A stretch of DNA of 64,000 nucleotides from Thiothrix eikelboomii (lineage in GTDB: Bacteria > Pseudomonadota > Gammaproteobacteria > Thiotrichales > Thiotrichaceae), in the NCBI RefSeq assembly GCF_900167255.1, contig NZ_FUYB01000017.1, positions 34,433-98,432 on the forward strand. The letters are read 5' to 3'. The translations under genes were made by a program, and so were the position numbers. The number at the start of each line of letters is the position of its first letter. Within the stretch, counting starts at the first letter, position 1. The notes under the pieces are model-generated. The model ran no database searches and had not been told where the DNA came from. It worked only from the letters and a program-made list of their open reading frames with translations. This document shows, piece after piece, positions 12,887 to 23,400 of this stretch.

Positions 12887-13350
12887 AGCGAATAAGTCTG
12901 TTATTCGTCTTAGCCTTGATCACGGGTGTAGTGGGCTATCAGGTTTATCAAACGGAGTCAGCCTCCCACGCAAGCTCGACTGCTCATCGGCAGTTGATTG
13001 CCGAAGCGAATTGTTTTTTGCAGGAACGGGCTTGTAGCGCTAGCGATCAACAAGTTCAGATTAAGCTAAGCTTGACTCCGCAGCCAGTACCCTTAATGAA
13101 GCCAGTGCAAGCGACTTTGCAACTCAGCGGTCTCTCATCTGTTGAGGCTATCGAGTTGAAAATTGAAGGTCTCAATATGTATATGGGCTTTCAAACGGTG
13201 CAACTAGTCAAGCAAACTGCCACTGACTGGCAGGGCAGTTTTAGTTTACCCGTCTGTAGTGAAAGTGAAATGCACTGGCAAGTTACTGCTAGCGTAGATT
13301 CAGCACCGCAAGCTTATCAAGCTCGTTTTAAGCTAGTCACCCAGCGCTAA
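12883..13350 (+). CDS. Membrane-anchored FixH/YtkA-like protein of unknown function
   Basis: This 155-residue protein starts with TTG overlapping the prlC stop (TTGA), so it is translationally coupled to prlC. It has an N-terminal membrane anchor or signal (about residues 4-20). The extracytoplasmic part reads as a beta-sandwich with VPLMKPVQATLQLSGLSSVE and a Met-rich GLNMYMGF motif. That pattern resembles FixH/YtkA-like domains sometimes linked to copper or cytochrome oxidase assembly. One cysteine pair (CFLQERAC) follows the anchor. The likeness is by eye only; no function is claimed. No cox or sco gene is adjacent. Confidence 0.55.
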   Translation: MKRISLLFVLALITGVVGYQVYQTESASHASSTAHRQLIAEANCFLQERACSASDQQVQIKLSLTPQPVPLMKPVQATLQLSGLSSVEAIELKIEGLNMYMGFQTVQLVKQTATDWQGSFSLPVCSESEMHWQVTASVDSAPQAYQARFKLVTQR

Positions 13351-13505
13351 TTTCAGTGCTCAGTTAGTTGAGTCTGAACCCCAACTGAGCCAGTTCTGCT
13401 CGTTTAACCGCCAAGCGTATAAACCGGATTCCCCATCGGTTTTTACTGGAGGCTGGCCGCAAATTTGGATTAGATAGGCTGATCCAAACAAACCCCTCAC
13501 AAAAA

Positions 13506-14426
13506 ATGATTACAAAAATAATAGCCTTAAGCGGGTTTTACCATGCTATTGCTTGGTCTAAACCGTCTCAACTCGCAGGTTTACTCTATTTTAGTTTATG
13601 CCTCTTAGGGGGGCAGACTGTTGTAGCGGCAGATGCAAATAAACCAGCCTTGTTCAGCATCCTTGATACGCGAGTCAGTACCGAAACAATCACAGCCTCT
13701 GCCCTAAACCCAACTGTGGGCAATAATCTCATTTTAGAAGTACAACTAACAGAGTCTTTGGATGTGCCTCAGCAGGCTATCTATTGGCAAATTAGTGATG
13801 CCCAGGGTGTACCGGTACAGCAGGTATATGGGCAAGTACAGGCCTTAAAGCTTAAGGAGGGGCATTACCATATTCAACTCAGTATTGGACAATTTACCCT
13901 GCATAAAGAGTTAGCTATTCAGACAGATGTAGTGAGTCGACCGTATTTCAAAGCGGAGCTTGGGCAGCTAGCGGTCATGGCTAATCATACTGCTAATTGG
14001 ACTATTAATAGTTTGAGTCAGACGAATATCAAGTTTGCAGTTGAGGCTACTCAATACTTAGAGGCTTGGGTACCAGCTGGTTTTTATGAAGTCACCCCAA
14101 CTTACAGTGGTGTTGCCCGTCGACAAGTCGTGAATGTTTTAGCGGGTCATCTGAGTACAGTCACTATTGATATTCCAGTCGTACAGGTGAGTCTGATTGC
14201 AGTTGAAAATAATCAACCCTTGTTTAAACCGGTAGCTTGGACAGTTTTTCGCTTAGAACAAGGTGGTGAGCGTCAACATATAGGCAATTACTATCAACAT
14301 TCCCAAGGTATTACTGTACCGACTGGGTTTTATGAGGTTATCGCTACTCATGATTCGACAGTACGTAGTCGACAGTTCTGGGTTAAGGAAAATACTATCA
14401 ATAAGATTATCTTAGCGATGGATTAG
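13506..14426 (+). CDS. Secreted protein with three PEGA/vWA-tail-like beta repeats, function unknown
   Basis: The 306-residue protein has a long hydrophobic N-terminus (about 25-45, ending VVAADAN) suggesting export. The rest holds three related beta modules built around a G-x-Y turn: KEGHYHIQLSIGQFTLHKEL (about 119-138), PAGFYEVTPTYSGVARRQVV (about 196-215) and PTGFYEVIATHDSTVRSRQF (about 275-294). Such x-x-G-x-Y-x-V modules occur in PEGA-type surface proteins and in tails of some vWA-domain proteins. The ATG at 13506 has no clear ribosome binding site, so a start a little downstream is possible. The 155-base gap before it (13351-13505) shows no recognisable gene. The stop is 6 bases from that of the convergent gamma carbonic anhydrase gene. 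Confidence 0.6.
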   Translation: MITKIIALSGFYHAIAWSKPSQLAGLLYFSLCLLGGQTVVAADANKPALFSILDTRVSTETITASALNPTVGNNLILEVQLTESLDVPQQAIYWQISDAQGVPVQQVYGQVQALKLKEGHYHIQLSIGQFTLHKELAIQTDVVSRPYFKAELGQLAVMANHTANWTINSLSQTNIKFAVEATQYLEAWVPAGFYEVTPTYSGVARRQVVNVLAGHLSTVTIDIPVVQVSLIAVENNQPLFKPVAWTVFRLEQGGERQHIGNYYQHSQGITVPTGFYEVIATHDSTVRSRQFWVKENTINKIILAMD

Positions 14427-14432
14427 TCCCCA

Positions 14433-14975
14433 TCAGTTTGCTGAAGAAGCGTCGGTACGTTGAGCAAGCTTGACGTAATAATTTGCAGAATAGCTAAAAA
14501 AGGCGCGTTCTTTCTCAGTAATCGGCCGCATTTGTTTGACGGGGCTACCTGCATATAAATAGCCACCTGCTAATTGTTTACCTGGTGGGACGAGACTGCC
14601 GGCAGCAATAATGCTCTCGTCACCAATCACTGCTCCATCCATGACTGTAGCCGACATGCCAATTAAACAACGATTTCCGATGGTGCAAGCATGTAAGACC
14701 GCTTTATGCCCAACAATGACCTCATCCCCAATGATTAAAGGGAAACCTGCTGGGGTTGTGAATGAGCTGCCATGTGTTACGTGCAGTACAGCCCCATCTT
14801 GAATATTAGTCCGTTCACCAATGGTGATGGGATTAATATCCGCACGAATCACTACCATTGGCCAGACTGAACAACCTGCCCCTAAACTGGCTTGTCCACT
14901 TACATAAGCAGATTCATCCACCCAGGCTTCAGGATGAATGTTAGGATAATGGCCTTCAAATGCTTTAATCGTCAT
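14433..14975 (-). CDS. Gamma-class carbonic anhydrase-like hexapeptide-repeat protein
   Basis: The protein belongs to the YrdA/PaaY-like left-handed beta-helix family related to gamma carbonic anhydrase. Hexapeptide repeats run through most of its length. Histidines in the zinc-binding pattern appear in TNIQDGAVLHVTHG and VIVGHKAVLHACTIG. The start was set at the ATG at 14975, giving 181 residues beginning MTIKAFEGHYPNIHPEAWV, one base after the ycgL-like stop. Longer frames would overlap that gene. Whether it hydrates CO2 or binds another ligand cannot be told from sequence; many YrdA members lack measured activity. Confidence 0.9.
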   Translation of the reverse strand: MTIKAFEGHYPNIHPEAWVDESAYVSGQASLGAGCSVWPMVVIRADINPITIGERTNIQDGAVLHVTHGSSFTTPAGFPLIIGDEVIVGHKAVLHACTIGNRCLIGMSATVMDGAVIGDESIIAAGSLVPPGKQLAGGYLYAGSPVKQMRPITEKERAFFSYSANYYVKLAQRTDASSAN

Positions 14976-14976
14976 C

Positions 14977-15222
14977 TCAACAAGCCTGCTCTTCACCCGG
15001 TGGCAATTGTAGATAAAAGCCATTTTCTTGAATATTACGTTTGACTTCGCTGGCTTCGGCTAACACCATTTTACGCGCAGTTGATAGTTCGAATTCAAAC
15101 GAAAACTCCGCATCGCCAAATAGCTTTAACAAAGAAGCAGGTACTTGAGAGAAGTCATCACGCTGAGGTAAAAACAAATAAGTTTGTTGTTTACGTCGGC
15201 TTCGATACACATAACATTGCAT
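14977..15222 (-). CDS. YcgL domain-containing protein
   Basis: This 81-residue protein starts MQCYVYRSRRKQQTYLF, the characteristic opening of the YcgL family, and continues with the FEFELS and NGFYLQLPP blocks. It should be cytoplasmic, and no activity is established for the family. It lies one base upstream of the gamma carbonic anhydrase-like gene and 11 bases downstream of the next gene, consistent with one leftward operon. Confidence 0.85.
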   Translation of the reverse strand: MQCYVYRSRRKQQTYLFLPQRDDFSQVPASLLKLFGDAEFSFEFELSTARKMVLAEASEVKRNIQENGFYLQLPPGEEQAC

Positions 15223-15233
15223 AAAGCATCCTT

Positions 15234-15908
15234 TTATTCGCGGGTCATTACTTCACTGGAAACTATATCGGCGAAGCTTACCTTATGTTCTACCAAGCCA
15301 CCATTCATACGCCGTTCAATTCTCAATGCACCCGCTTCAGTGTCTAGCAATTTACCCTCATACTGTTGGCGATCTTTTTGGGTAAGGCGAATGTATTGGC
15401 CTTGATATTCGCCGAGTTGTTGGGTATCCACGGCTTTATACGCCATCGTAAATAACGCTGTTTTGGGTAACTCTTTACCGGTGGGTAAAGGTTGGGCGGG
15501 TTGATTGGGATCATCATTCGCTGTTTGTGGCGTGTTAACGGTATGGGTCGTGGAGGGGATTTTAACTTCCACCGTAGCTTGATTTGTAGCGACCTCACTC
15601 GCAGCGACCGGATGAGTAACTTGCTGCGCCGGTAGTTCAAAGCCAGCTTGATGTGCGTATTGATACACTTGCTTATCAGCACCCGCAAACCAGGTTGCGA
15701 CCGCTAATAAGAAGCCAATAAAACCAGCCATCACCCAAGCATACACCTGATGCCAGACACTGGGTAAAACCAGGATATTCACGACCGGCAGAATAGCTAC
15801 AATGCCAGTTAGGAAGTGATGGGCAAAACCGGCAATAATAACCCTTAGCCAGCTTAACAGAAATAGTAGTAGCCCTATAGCGAAGGCAACAATTAATAGA
15901 TACTCCAC
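15234..15908 (-). CDS. Membrane protein with C-terminal Sm-like beta domain, unknown
   Basis: I do not recognise this 224-residue protein as a named family. It has about three membrane helices in residues 1-75 (ILLFL..., GIVAILPVVNILVLP, AGFIGFLLAVATWF). A low-complexity Thr/Pro/Gln linker (about 90-145) follows, then a compact C-terminal domain (about 155-224) with QYIRLTQKDRQQYEGKLLD and RIERRMNGGLVEHKVSFADI. That spacing recalls LSm-like small beta barrels. The start is GTG at 15908 with AGAGGG 6 bases upstream. It lies between speA and the ycgL-like gene, probably in one operon. Confidence 0.6.
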   Translation of the reverse strand: MEYLLIVAFAIGLLLFLLSWLRVIIAGFAHHFLTGIVAILPVVNILVLPSVWHQVYAWVMAGFIGFLLAVATWFAGADKQVYQYAHQAGFELPAQQVTHPVAASEVATNQATVEVKIPSTTHTVNTPQTANDDPNQPAQPLPTGKELPKTALFTMAYKAVDTQQLGEYQGQYIRLTQKDRQQYEGKLLDTEAGALRIERRMNGGLVEHKVSFADIVSSEVMTRE

Positions 15909-15928
15909 AGCTAACCCTCTGAGTATTT

Positions 15929-17827
15929 TTAATCTTCTAAATAAGTATAACCGATTAAACCTGCTTCAATTTCCCGCAGCAGCATTTTCTGACGATCGGT
16001 ATTATCTACCGCTGCGGCTAACTTCTTACGGCATTGAGCTAATAGGTTTTTTGGCTCAAAGTGAATAGAGCGCAGTAGCTCGTCAATCGTGTCTCCGCGT
16101 TCAGGTTCACTGATTTGATAGCTGCCATCAGGAAACAGTTCCACATTGATCGAGTCGGTATCACCAAATAAATTATGCAAGTCACCTAAAATTTCTTGAT
16201 AAGCACCCACCATAAAAATACCCAATAGATAAGTTTGATTCGGCTTTAAGGGGTGTAAGGGTAAGGTGGTTTCTAAGCGTCCATTTTCAACATAGCGCTC
16301 GATAGTGCCATCTGAATCACAAGTAAGATCTTGCAGAGTCACACGACGGCTGGGGGCTTCGTCTAAGCAATGCAAAGGCATAATCGGGAAGATTTGATCA
16401 ATAGCCCAAGCATCTGGCATGGATTGAAATAAGGAGAAATTACAGAAATATTTATCAGCTAGACGCTCACGCAGATGGGTTTGAATTTCAGTTTCTAAGG
16501 TATTAAAGATTTCAGGGTTAGCAATCAGTTTTTGGCTAATCGCTCGATGTAAGTTTTCGGCTTGAGCACGTTGTTGCAGGTTGATTGCCCCATGCGCATA
16601 TAAACCATGTGCTTCGCTTAACCAATAAGCCGCATCATGATAAATTTCTGAAGGCGGTACAGTCGTTAGATTTTGCAACAAACGATAGAGATTATGCAAA
16701 ATGGTTGGATCTGCTTCTTGTGGCTTATGAATCACAGGAGCGGATTCAGGTTGCTCGGGATCCGTATCAATGACATTCGTAATCAGCACCGCATGATGGG
16801 CTGTCATGCCACGCCCGGATTCAGTGATAAAATCGGGCATGGGCACTTGATAATCCTCACAAGCATCGAACACGCTACGCACCACGGTATTCGCATATTC
16901 TTGTAAGGTGTAATTGATCGAGCCTTCGCTTCGCGAGCGTGAACCTTCATAATCCACCCCTAAGCCACCGCCTACATCAATCACTCGAATATTTGCTCCG
17001 AGTTGGTGCAGTTCAGCAAAATAGCGGCTGGCTTCACGCATACCGCGTTGGATGTCTTGAATATTTGCGATCTGCGAACCCATGTGGAAATGTAGGAGCT
17101 GTAAGCAGTCGATTTTGCCCGCTTGCTTGAGCGTGGCTAACATATTTAAGGCTTGAGCAGCGGATAAGCCAAATTTAGATTTTTCTCCACCGGTATTTTG
17201 CCATTTACCTTTGCCCAGTGAGTATAAGCGTACCCTTATTCCTAGGAGTGGCTCAATTTGTAGTTTTTCAGCTTCCTCTAAGGTTTCTAATAGCTCGGAA
17301 GGTTTCTCGACAACGATATAGATTTTGTGTCCCATTTGCCGCCCGATGAGCGCGAGGCGTAAATATTCACGGTCTTTATAGCCATTGCAAATAATCGTAC
17401 AGCCTTCTGGTGCTGAGCCAAGTACAGCCATAAGCTCAGGTTTACTTCCAGCCTCAAGACCCACTTGCTGTTTGCCACCCGCTAAGATCTGTTGGACGAC
17501 ACTGCGTTGTTGATTCACTTTGATAGGATAAATAGCCGTATAGCGGCTGGTTTGACCCGATTCAGCAATAGCTTTATTAAACGCAATTTGTAGGCGTTGA
17601 ACGCGATCATGCAGCACATTCACAAAGCGGACTAGTAATGGGAAGCGCATCTCATTGTCTTGATGAACACGCTGGGCAAATTCGTAGAGATCGACTTGTT
17701 GTTGGCTATGCGGCAAGCACATAGCAACATGGCCTTGCTCATTAATATCAAAATAACCGTTGCCCCAATGACGAACTCGGTAAAGCTGGCGGGCAGAATC
17801 CAGATTCCAATTGCTTTCTGTACGCAT
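15929..17827 (-). CDS. speA: Biosynthetic arginine decarboxylase
   Basis: SpeA converts arginine to agmatine with pyridoxal phosphate, the first step of the agmatine route to putrescine. The 632-residue length fits (658 in E. coli). Recognisable parts are the PLP lysine region YPIKVNQQRSVVQQI near residue 100, HFHMGSQIANIQDI, the glycine-rich IDVGGGLGVDYEG, and the C-terminal CDSDGTIERY. It is transcribed leftward ahead of three small genes. No speB (agmatinase) gene is adjacent, so the rest of the pathway must lie elsewhere. Confidence 0.97.
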   Translation of the reverse strand: MRTESNWNLDSARQLYRVRHWGNGYFDINEQGHVAMCLPHSQQQVDLYEFAQRVHQDNEMRFPLLVRFVNVLHDRVQRLQIAFNKAIAESGQTSRYTAIYPIKVNQQRSVVQQILAGGKQQVGLEAGSKPELMAVLGSAPEGCTIICNGYKDREYLRLALIGRQMGHKIYIVVEKPSELLETLEEAEKLQIEPLLGIRVRLYSLGKGKWQNTGGEKSKFGLSAAQALNMLATLKQAGKIDCLQLLHFHMGSQIANIQDIQRGMREASRYFAELHQLGANIRVIDVGGGLGVDYEGSRSRSEGSINYTLQEYANTVVRSVFDACEDYQVPMPDFITESGRGMTAHHAVLITNVIDTDPEQPESAPVIHKPQEADPTILHNLYRLLQNLTTVPPSEIYHDAAYWLSEAHGLYAHGAINLQQRAQAENLHRAISQKLIANPEIFNTLETEIQTHLRERLADKYFCNFSLFQSMPDAWAIDQIFPIMPLHCLDEAPSRRVTLQDLTCDSDGTIERYVENGRLETTLPLHPLKPNQTYLLGIFMVGAYQEILGDLHNLFGDTDSINVELFPDGSYQISEPERGDTIDELLRSIHFEPKNLLAQCRKKLAAAVDNTDRQKMLLREIEAGLIGYTYLED

Positions 17828-18083
17828 GTTAATCCTGCTAAATTTAAAATAATTTGCTGCAATTCGCGCAGAATACTCGCAAAGTTTCTTAGTGGCTATC
17901 TTCGTTGCGCTTAGCCAGCTGTGCTTGGAAAAAATCTTCAGCGGCTTCCTCGACTTTTGTCGGAAAATCTCTTGTGCTAAGCATCAAAATCTTTATGATG
18001 TTTGGCAAATCTATGCAAGCCAACAACCAAGTTCACTCTATTCCTCTGATTTTCAGGCCACGCTAACTGAAGGAGCGCAGCTG

Positions 18084-19886
18084 ATGGGCAAACCCTTTGA
18101 AGCCAATGCGATCGCTGATCAATTTGACCCTTTTGAACTTCATGCCAATCTTAATAAGGCTTTTGGCTTGTGGCAGCAATTTCTATTGCGGGCAACGGGT
18201 GCGAGCCTTAAGGCGAAACCACGCTTTTCGGCGGGCGATCTAGCCTTTCAAAATTCAGCCCTGCGTTGGGCAGCAAACCTAGTCTGGCATCCTTTCACGA
18301 TTGCACAGGCAAACTACCAACTGATTCAAGATCAAGCACAGTTAAGCCAACGAATCGGCCTGCAGATGCTAGGATTTTCAGGAATGAGTCTTAGCGAAGA
18401 GTCCAGTCTCAAAGATCGGCGTTTTAAAGATCCGGCTTGGCGTGAAAATCCTGCTGGCGAAACTTTGATGCAAGCCTATTTAAATCTAGCAGATTATTGG
18501 AAAAAATTAATTAAGATTACGGAGGGCTTGCCAGAACATGAAGCTCAAAAAGCCGCCTTTTTTTTAAATAGTCTAGTGGATGCCTTGGCGCCTAACAACT
18601 ATGCAGCTAGCAATCCACAAGTATGGAAAATGGTCTATGACACCCAAGGCGCTAATTTAGTCAAAGGCATGGAAAATCTTCTCAATGATTTTCAAGACGG
18701 TGAATTGCGCATTCGGATGACCGATATGAAGGCCTTTGAACTGGGCAAAGATATTGCGACTACACCGGGCAAGGTTATTTTCCGTAATCCGCTCATGGAG
18801 CTGATTCAGTACAGTCCAAGTACAGAACAAGTGCATCAGCGTCCTTTGTTAATTGTCCCCCCTTGGATTAACAAGTTTTATATTCTTGACTTGCGTGAGC
18901 AGAATTCCTATGTCAAATGGGCTGTTGAGCAAGGGCATACGGTATTTATTATTTCATGGGCTAACCCAAGTGCTGAGCAAGCGCATTTAAGCTTTGATGA
19001 TTATCTCAGTGCAGGTACTTTGGCCGCACTCGATGCGATTGAGCAAGCCACAGGTGAGCGTGAGGTTAATATAGTCGGTTATTGTTTAGGGGGGACTTTA
19101 ACCGGTGCGACTTTAGCTTGGTTGACCGCGAATCAGGATGATCGGATTAAAAGTGCTACTTTCTTCACGACTTTGCTCGATTTTTCTGAGCCGGGGGAAA
19201 TTGGTGTGTTCTTAGATGAGCCGCAAGTGGCTGCTTTAGAGCAACGCATGGAAGATAACGGTGGCTATTTAGATGGCAAGAATATGGGGGCAGCCTTCAA
19301 TATGCTGCGAGCGAATGATTTAATTTGGTCATTCTTTGTGAATTTGTATTTATTGGGCAAAGACCCTATGCCCTTTGATTTATTGTTCTGGAATTCAGAC
19401 AGTACCCGTATGCCGGCTGCTATGCACAGCTTCTATCTACGCAAAATGTATTTAGAAAATAAGCTCTGCCAACCGAATGGTCTTCAATTATTAGCGACTG
19501 ACCTTGATCTGAGCACAGTGACAACGCCAGTCTATTTCGTCTCGGCTTATGATGATCATATCGCGCCTTGGCCTAGTACCTATGCGGGAGCACAATTGTT
19601 TTCAGGCCCAGTGCGCTTTGTATTAGGTCAGTCTGGGCATATTGCGGGTATTATTAATCCTGCTTCAGCGGATAAATACGGCCATTGGGTGAATGAGCAA
19701 TTACCCGAGTCTGCTGAAGCATGGTTGCAAGCTGCTGCCTTGGTGAAACAATCTTGGTGGCATGATTGGGATCAATGGATAACTCAATATACAGGCGGTG
19801 AAACTGCTGCCCGTGTACCGGGTAGCGGTCAATTAGCAGCACTGGGCGATGCACCCGGTACTTATGTCCGTGTAAAGGCGAGTTAA
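18084..19886 (+). CDS. phaC: Class I poly(3-hydroxyalkanoate) synthase
   Basis: PhaC polymerises 3-hydroxyacyl-CoA into storage polyester granules. The alpha/beta-hydrolase domain has the lipase-like box GYCLGGT with the catalytic cysteine, the aspartate in SAYDDHIAPW, and the histidine in QSGHIAGIINP. PPWINKFYILDL is the family signature. I placed the start at the ATG at 18084, preceded by AAGGAG at 8 bases and giving 600 residues, close to the usual 560-600. The frame is open back to a GTG at 17892, which has no ribosome binding site and would add 64 residues; that longer form cannot be excluded. No phaA, phaB or phasin gene is adjacent. The next gene is a thioesterase one base away. Confidence 0.93.
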   Translation: MGKPFEANAIADQFDPFELHANLNKAFGLWQQFLLRATGASLKAKPRFSAGDLAFQNSALRWAANLVWHPFTIAQANYQLIQDQAQLSQRIGLQMLGFSGMSLSEESSLKDRRFKDPAWRENPAGETLMQAYLNLADYWKKLIKITEGLPEHEAQKAAFFLNSLVDALAPNNYAASNPQVWKMVYDTQGANLVKGMENLLNDFQDGELRIRMTDMKAFELGKDIATTPGKVIFRNPLMELIQYSPSTEQVHQRPLLIVPPWINKFYILDLREQNSYVKWAVEQGHTVFIISWANPSAEQAHLSFDDYLSAGTLAALDAIEQATGEREVNIVGYCLGGTLTGATLAWLTANQDDRIKSATFFTTLLDFSEPGEIGVFLDEPQVAALEQRMEDNGGYLDGKNMGAAFNMLRANDLIWSFFVNLYLLGKDPMPFDLLFWNSDSTRMPAAMHSFYLRKMYLENKLCQPNGLQLLATDLDLSTVTTPVYFVSAYDDHIAPWPSTYAGAQLFSGPVRFVLGQSGHIAGIINPASADKYGHWVNEQLPESAEAWLQAAALVKQSWWHDWDQWITQYTGGETAARVPGSGQLAALGDAPGTYVRVKAS

Positions 19887-19887
19887 T

Positions 19888-20307
19888 ATGAGCGAGGCTA
19901 GTATTCGACGCTTAGTGTACAGCTGCAGCTTAGCAGTACGCTGGGGTGATATGGATGCATTTGGACATGTGAATAATGCATTGTATCTGCGCTATCTTGA
20001 AGAGGCGCGGGTACAAATGCTGGTGAATATGCTAGGTAATCAAATTACTGACGGTGACTTTGCGACGGTGGTGATTAATGTCAGTTGTACCTTTTTAAAG
20101 CCGATCACTTATCCTGACAGTGTACGTATTGATTGTTATGTGGGTGAGCTTGGACGTTCAAGCTTTATGACTTGGTATGAAGTGTTTGCGCTTTCTGCTC
20201 CTAATGAAATGGCGAGTGAAGGTTCTGCTAAAGTCGTATGGATGGATCGGCGTACTGGTAAGTCTGCCCCACTCCCCGCTTATCTGGTGCAGGCAGTTAC
20301 TGGCTAA
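19888..20307 (+). CDS. Acyl-CoA thioesterase, 4HBT (hotdog) family
   Basis: The 139-residue protein has the hotdog-fold active-site pattern RWGDMDAFGHVNNALYLRYLEEAR, with the catalytic Asp and the HVN that follows it. It should hydrolyse short or medium acyl-CoA thioesters, as YbgC/FadM-like enzymes do. It starts one base after phaC, so the two are almost certainly co-transcribed. It could tune the acyl-CoA pool available to the polymerase, which is inference from context. The intergenic 20308-20448 that follows is unusually G/C-rich in its middle and contains no recognised feature. Confidence 0.88.
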   Translation: MSEASIRRLVYSCSLAVRWGDMDAFGHVNNALYLRYLEEARVQMLVNMLGNQITDGDFATVVINVSCTFLKPITYPDSVRIDCYVGELGRSSFMTWYEVFALSAPNEMASEGSAKVVWMDRRTGKSAPLPAYLVQAVTG

Positions 20308-20448
20308 TACCTCGGGCATGGCCGCCGTTTTTAGCGACTGGCCTCCTTGAAGCAAGTCCTTGCCGTGCTCCCCTCCTTCAGGGTGCTTGACCCTTGGCGA
20401 GAATTAATGTTCATATCCCTGTTTTCTGGATCAGTTTAGTGGGATGGT

Positions 20449-23400
20449 ATGGACATTCAAGCGCAGCATCTTTATCTCCAAAAGCAAATTGATGCACTGA
20501 CGACGGTGCTCCCTATTCAAGCGCCGCTGCCGGATTTTGTACATTTCAATCCCTTGATGCATTATGAGCAATTACCCTTTGCACAAGCTTTAAAACAGGT
20601 TTATCAGCGTACCGGTGCACTGGCTTATCTCAGCCAAAGTGAGTACCGACGTTTTTATGACCAAGGGCGAATTACAGCCGCTGATTTACAGGCGGTATTA
20701 GCCAGTGAGCCCGAGTTTGGCTCTGATGAGCAAATCTTAGAGGGCTGGACTGTCCGTGATTTAAGCCAGTTAATGCTCTTGCATCCCATTAAAAAGCTCA
20801 GTTATCGACAAGTTCGCTGGAAGATTGAAGAAGAGCAAGCGCTTGAGAAATTTCAGTCTGCCGTGGCAGCCACTAGCCAAACTCGTTTATTGCAAGCCGC
20901 ACACGTCGATCCTGCCAATCCGGGATCAGCCCTACAGGCTTTATGGAAAGCAACTTTAAGCCTGCTGGATATTCACGAAGATTTTTCTCATCCCGAGGCA
21001 GTGACTTATTTAAGTGCCAGTAATTTGAGCCACTTATGGCAGGAGATTAAAGAAACAGCACATTTAGATGAGCTGGATATGGAGCAGCAAGTCACCCATG
21101 CTGGCCATGAACGCCTGCATCGGTTAATTGAGCAAGTCGGCCCGATGACAACTTTACGCGGCTTATTAAAAGCTCTGACAGGGGAAGATGTCTTACATAC
21201 TTTATGCCCGTTGCTATTTCGTCAGTTAGGTCAATGGTTAGATTTAGAGCTTTCGGGGTTAAGTGAGAAGTCAGGTGGCTTTTTAGCCTATTGGAAAAAT
21301 TTAGCATTGAATGATCATTTTCCGGGGTTTAGTGAGTTAGATCCTTGGCATGATTACATCCTGTCTCTAGAGGATAATCCCTTAACCATTATTCGCAGTG
21401 AATTAATGCGAATTGGTATTGCTCGTGAAAATTGGGGCGCTTATTTGCGGAGCTTGGCGTTGGAAATGCCGGGTTGGTCAGGAATGGTGAATTGGCGCGC
21501 CCAGCATCCGCAGTATGCAGAGCAACCGACAGCGGTGGCGATGGCTGATTATTTAGCAGTACGTCTCGTCTTAGAGCATTTGCACTGCCGCCAAGTCACT
21601 CGTGAGTATTGGAATATTGAAGCTTCTTTGCCTGAGCTAAGGGGTTATTTCAATCATAATTTACCTGAATTATTAGTTCGTTTTTATGCTTGGCAAGCTC
21701 GGTTGCCTGAGCATTTGCAAATGCTGGCTTCCGGTTTGTTGAGTGGGATTGGTGATGAGATTTCAGCGGAGCAATGGCATCAGCTGGCTCATATGATTAT
21801 GACGTGGAAATTAGCCGCTGGCACGACTTTGCCCGTTCGTATGGATATGTACCAAGTGGTATGGCGGGTATTTGTCTTATCCCAGCATCTAGGCTTAGCT
21901 GCTTCACAGCTAGAACGATTAACTCGGGAGCAGATCGGACGAATTAGCTTGTTGATGCAAGCTTTGGATGATCCGAATACGCGGGGTTATTTATGGCTAC
22001 GTGCCTATGAGCATCATTATCGCTTATCGGTATTTAATGCTTTAATGAGTCCTATCCAATTGAATCAGCCAAGTCAGCCCTTAGCTCAATTATTGTTTTG
22101 TATGGATGATCGTGAGGAGTCGATGCGACGGCATTTAGAGGAAATCGAGCCACGCTTTGTCACTTTGGGGGTCGCGGGGGTTTTTGGTTTGCCTAACTAC
22201 TGGCGCAGCTTTAATAATCCAAAAATGCTGAAATTGGCTCAACCAGTGGTAACAGCTGTCCATGAGTTTCGTGAAGTAGCCGACCCGAGCGATTCGCCTG
22301 CAGAGATTGCTGGTTATAGTCATAAACTGAGTCGTTTAGAAAAGCTTAAATTATTTAAAAGTCATGCCTTACGTCAAAGTGCTTGGCAAACTTGCTTGAG
22401 TTTACCCGTCCTAAGTGGCTTAGCGCTGAGTGAATTATTGGGGCGTAGTTTAGCGGCAGGTTCTTATCAACAGCATAAACAACACCTGATTAAAAACTTG
22501 TTAAAACCCGTCAATTTACGAGTGGACTACACGGCAGCCACAGCGACTGCGACCCTAAAAACGACTCAAGCTCCCCAGTCGGCGCTTCAACTGGGCCTGA
22601 ATTTAGAAGAGAAAATCGAAAAGATTGCTGTGTTTATTAAGGCGGCGGGTTTTACCCAACGGTTTGCACGTCTAGTCTGTTTAATCGCCCATCGTGCCCA
22701 GCATTTGAATAATCCTCATTTGCTGGCTTATGGTTGTGGGGCTTGTAGTGGTCGTTTTGGGGGGCCGAATGCACGGGCTTTTGTGGGCAGTATCAATGAT
22801 CCAGAGGTACGTGCGGGTTTAGCACTTAAGCATCATATTCATCTTCCAGCCGATTGTTGGTTTGTCGCTGCTGAGCACGATACGACCAATGATGATATTA
22901 CTTGGTTTGACACCGATTTAATCCCTAATACCCATCAGGCTGAATTTGAACATTTGCAAGCACAATTAGTTAAAGCTTCCCGTGCTTCAGCCCATGAGCG
23001 CTGTCGAAAGTTTGCGACCGCTCCTTTAACCCTCTCCCCTCTACAAGCCTATCGACATGTCCATAACCGTGCGGCAGCTCCCGACCAAGCGCGGGCAGAA
23101 TTAGGGCATCAAGGTTGTGCAGTCGCTTTTATTGGTAAGCGCACGATGAGCCAACAACGCTTTTGGGATCGGCGTTCCTTCTTAATTTCATATGATTATG
23201 CACAAGACCCTGAAGGGCGTTTATTAGAGGGGCAATTATTAGGAAATGGTGTGGTCGGGGTAGGGATTGTACTCGATTATTATTTTTCACGGATTCAAAA
23301 CGGTTATTTAGGGTCGGGCAGCAAGATCTTACATAATTTAGTCGGGGGCTTTGCAGTTATGGAGGGTACAGCTAGCGATTTACGCACAGGGCTGGCACAG

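Noticed and set aside
17892..18083. 64-residue N-terminal extension of PhaC from a GTG start
   Set aside because: It has no ribosome binding site, while the ATG at 18084 has a good one and gives the usual family length. The extension was not included but cannot be fully excluded.
20308..20448. G/C-rich intergenic stretch before dabA, considered as a mobile-element remnant
   Set aside because: I found no inverted terminal repeats, no ORF with similarity and no match to the other element ends in the window.
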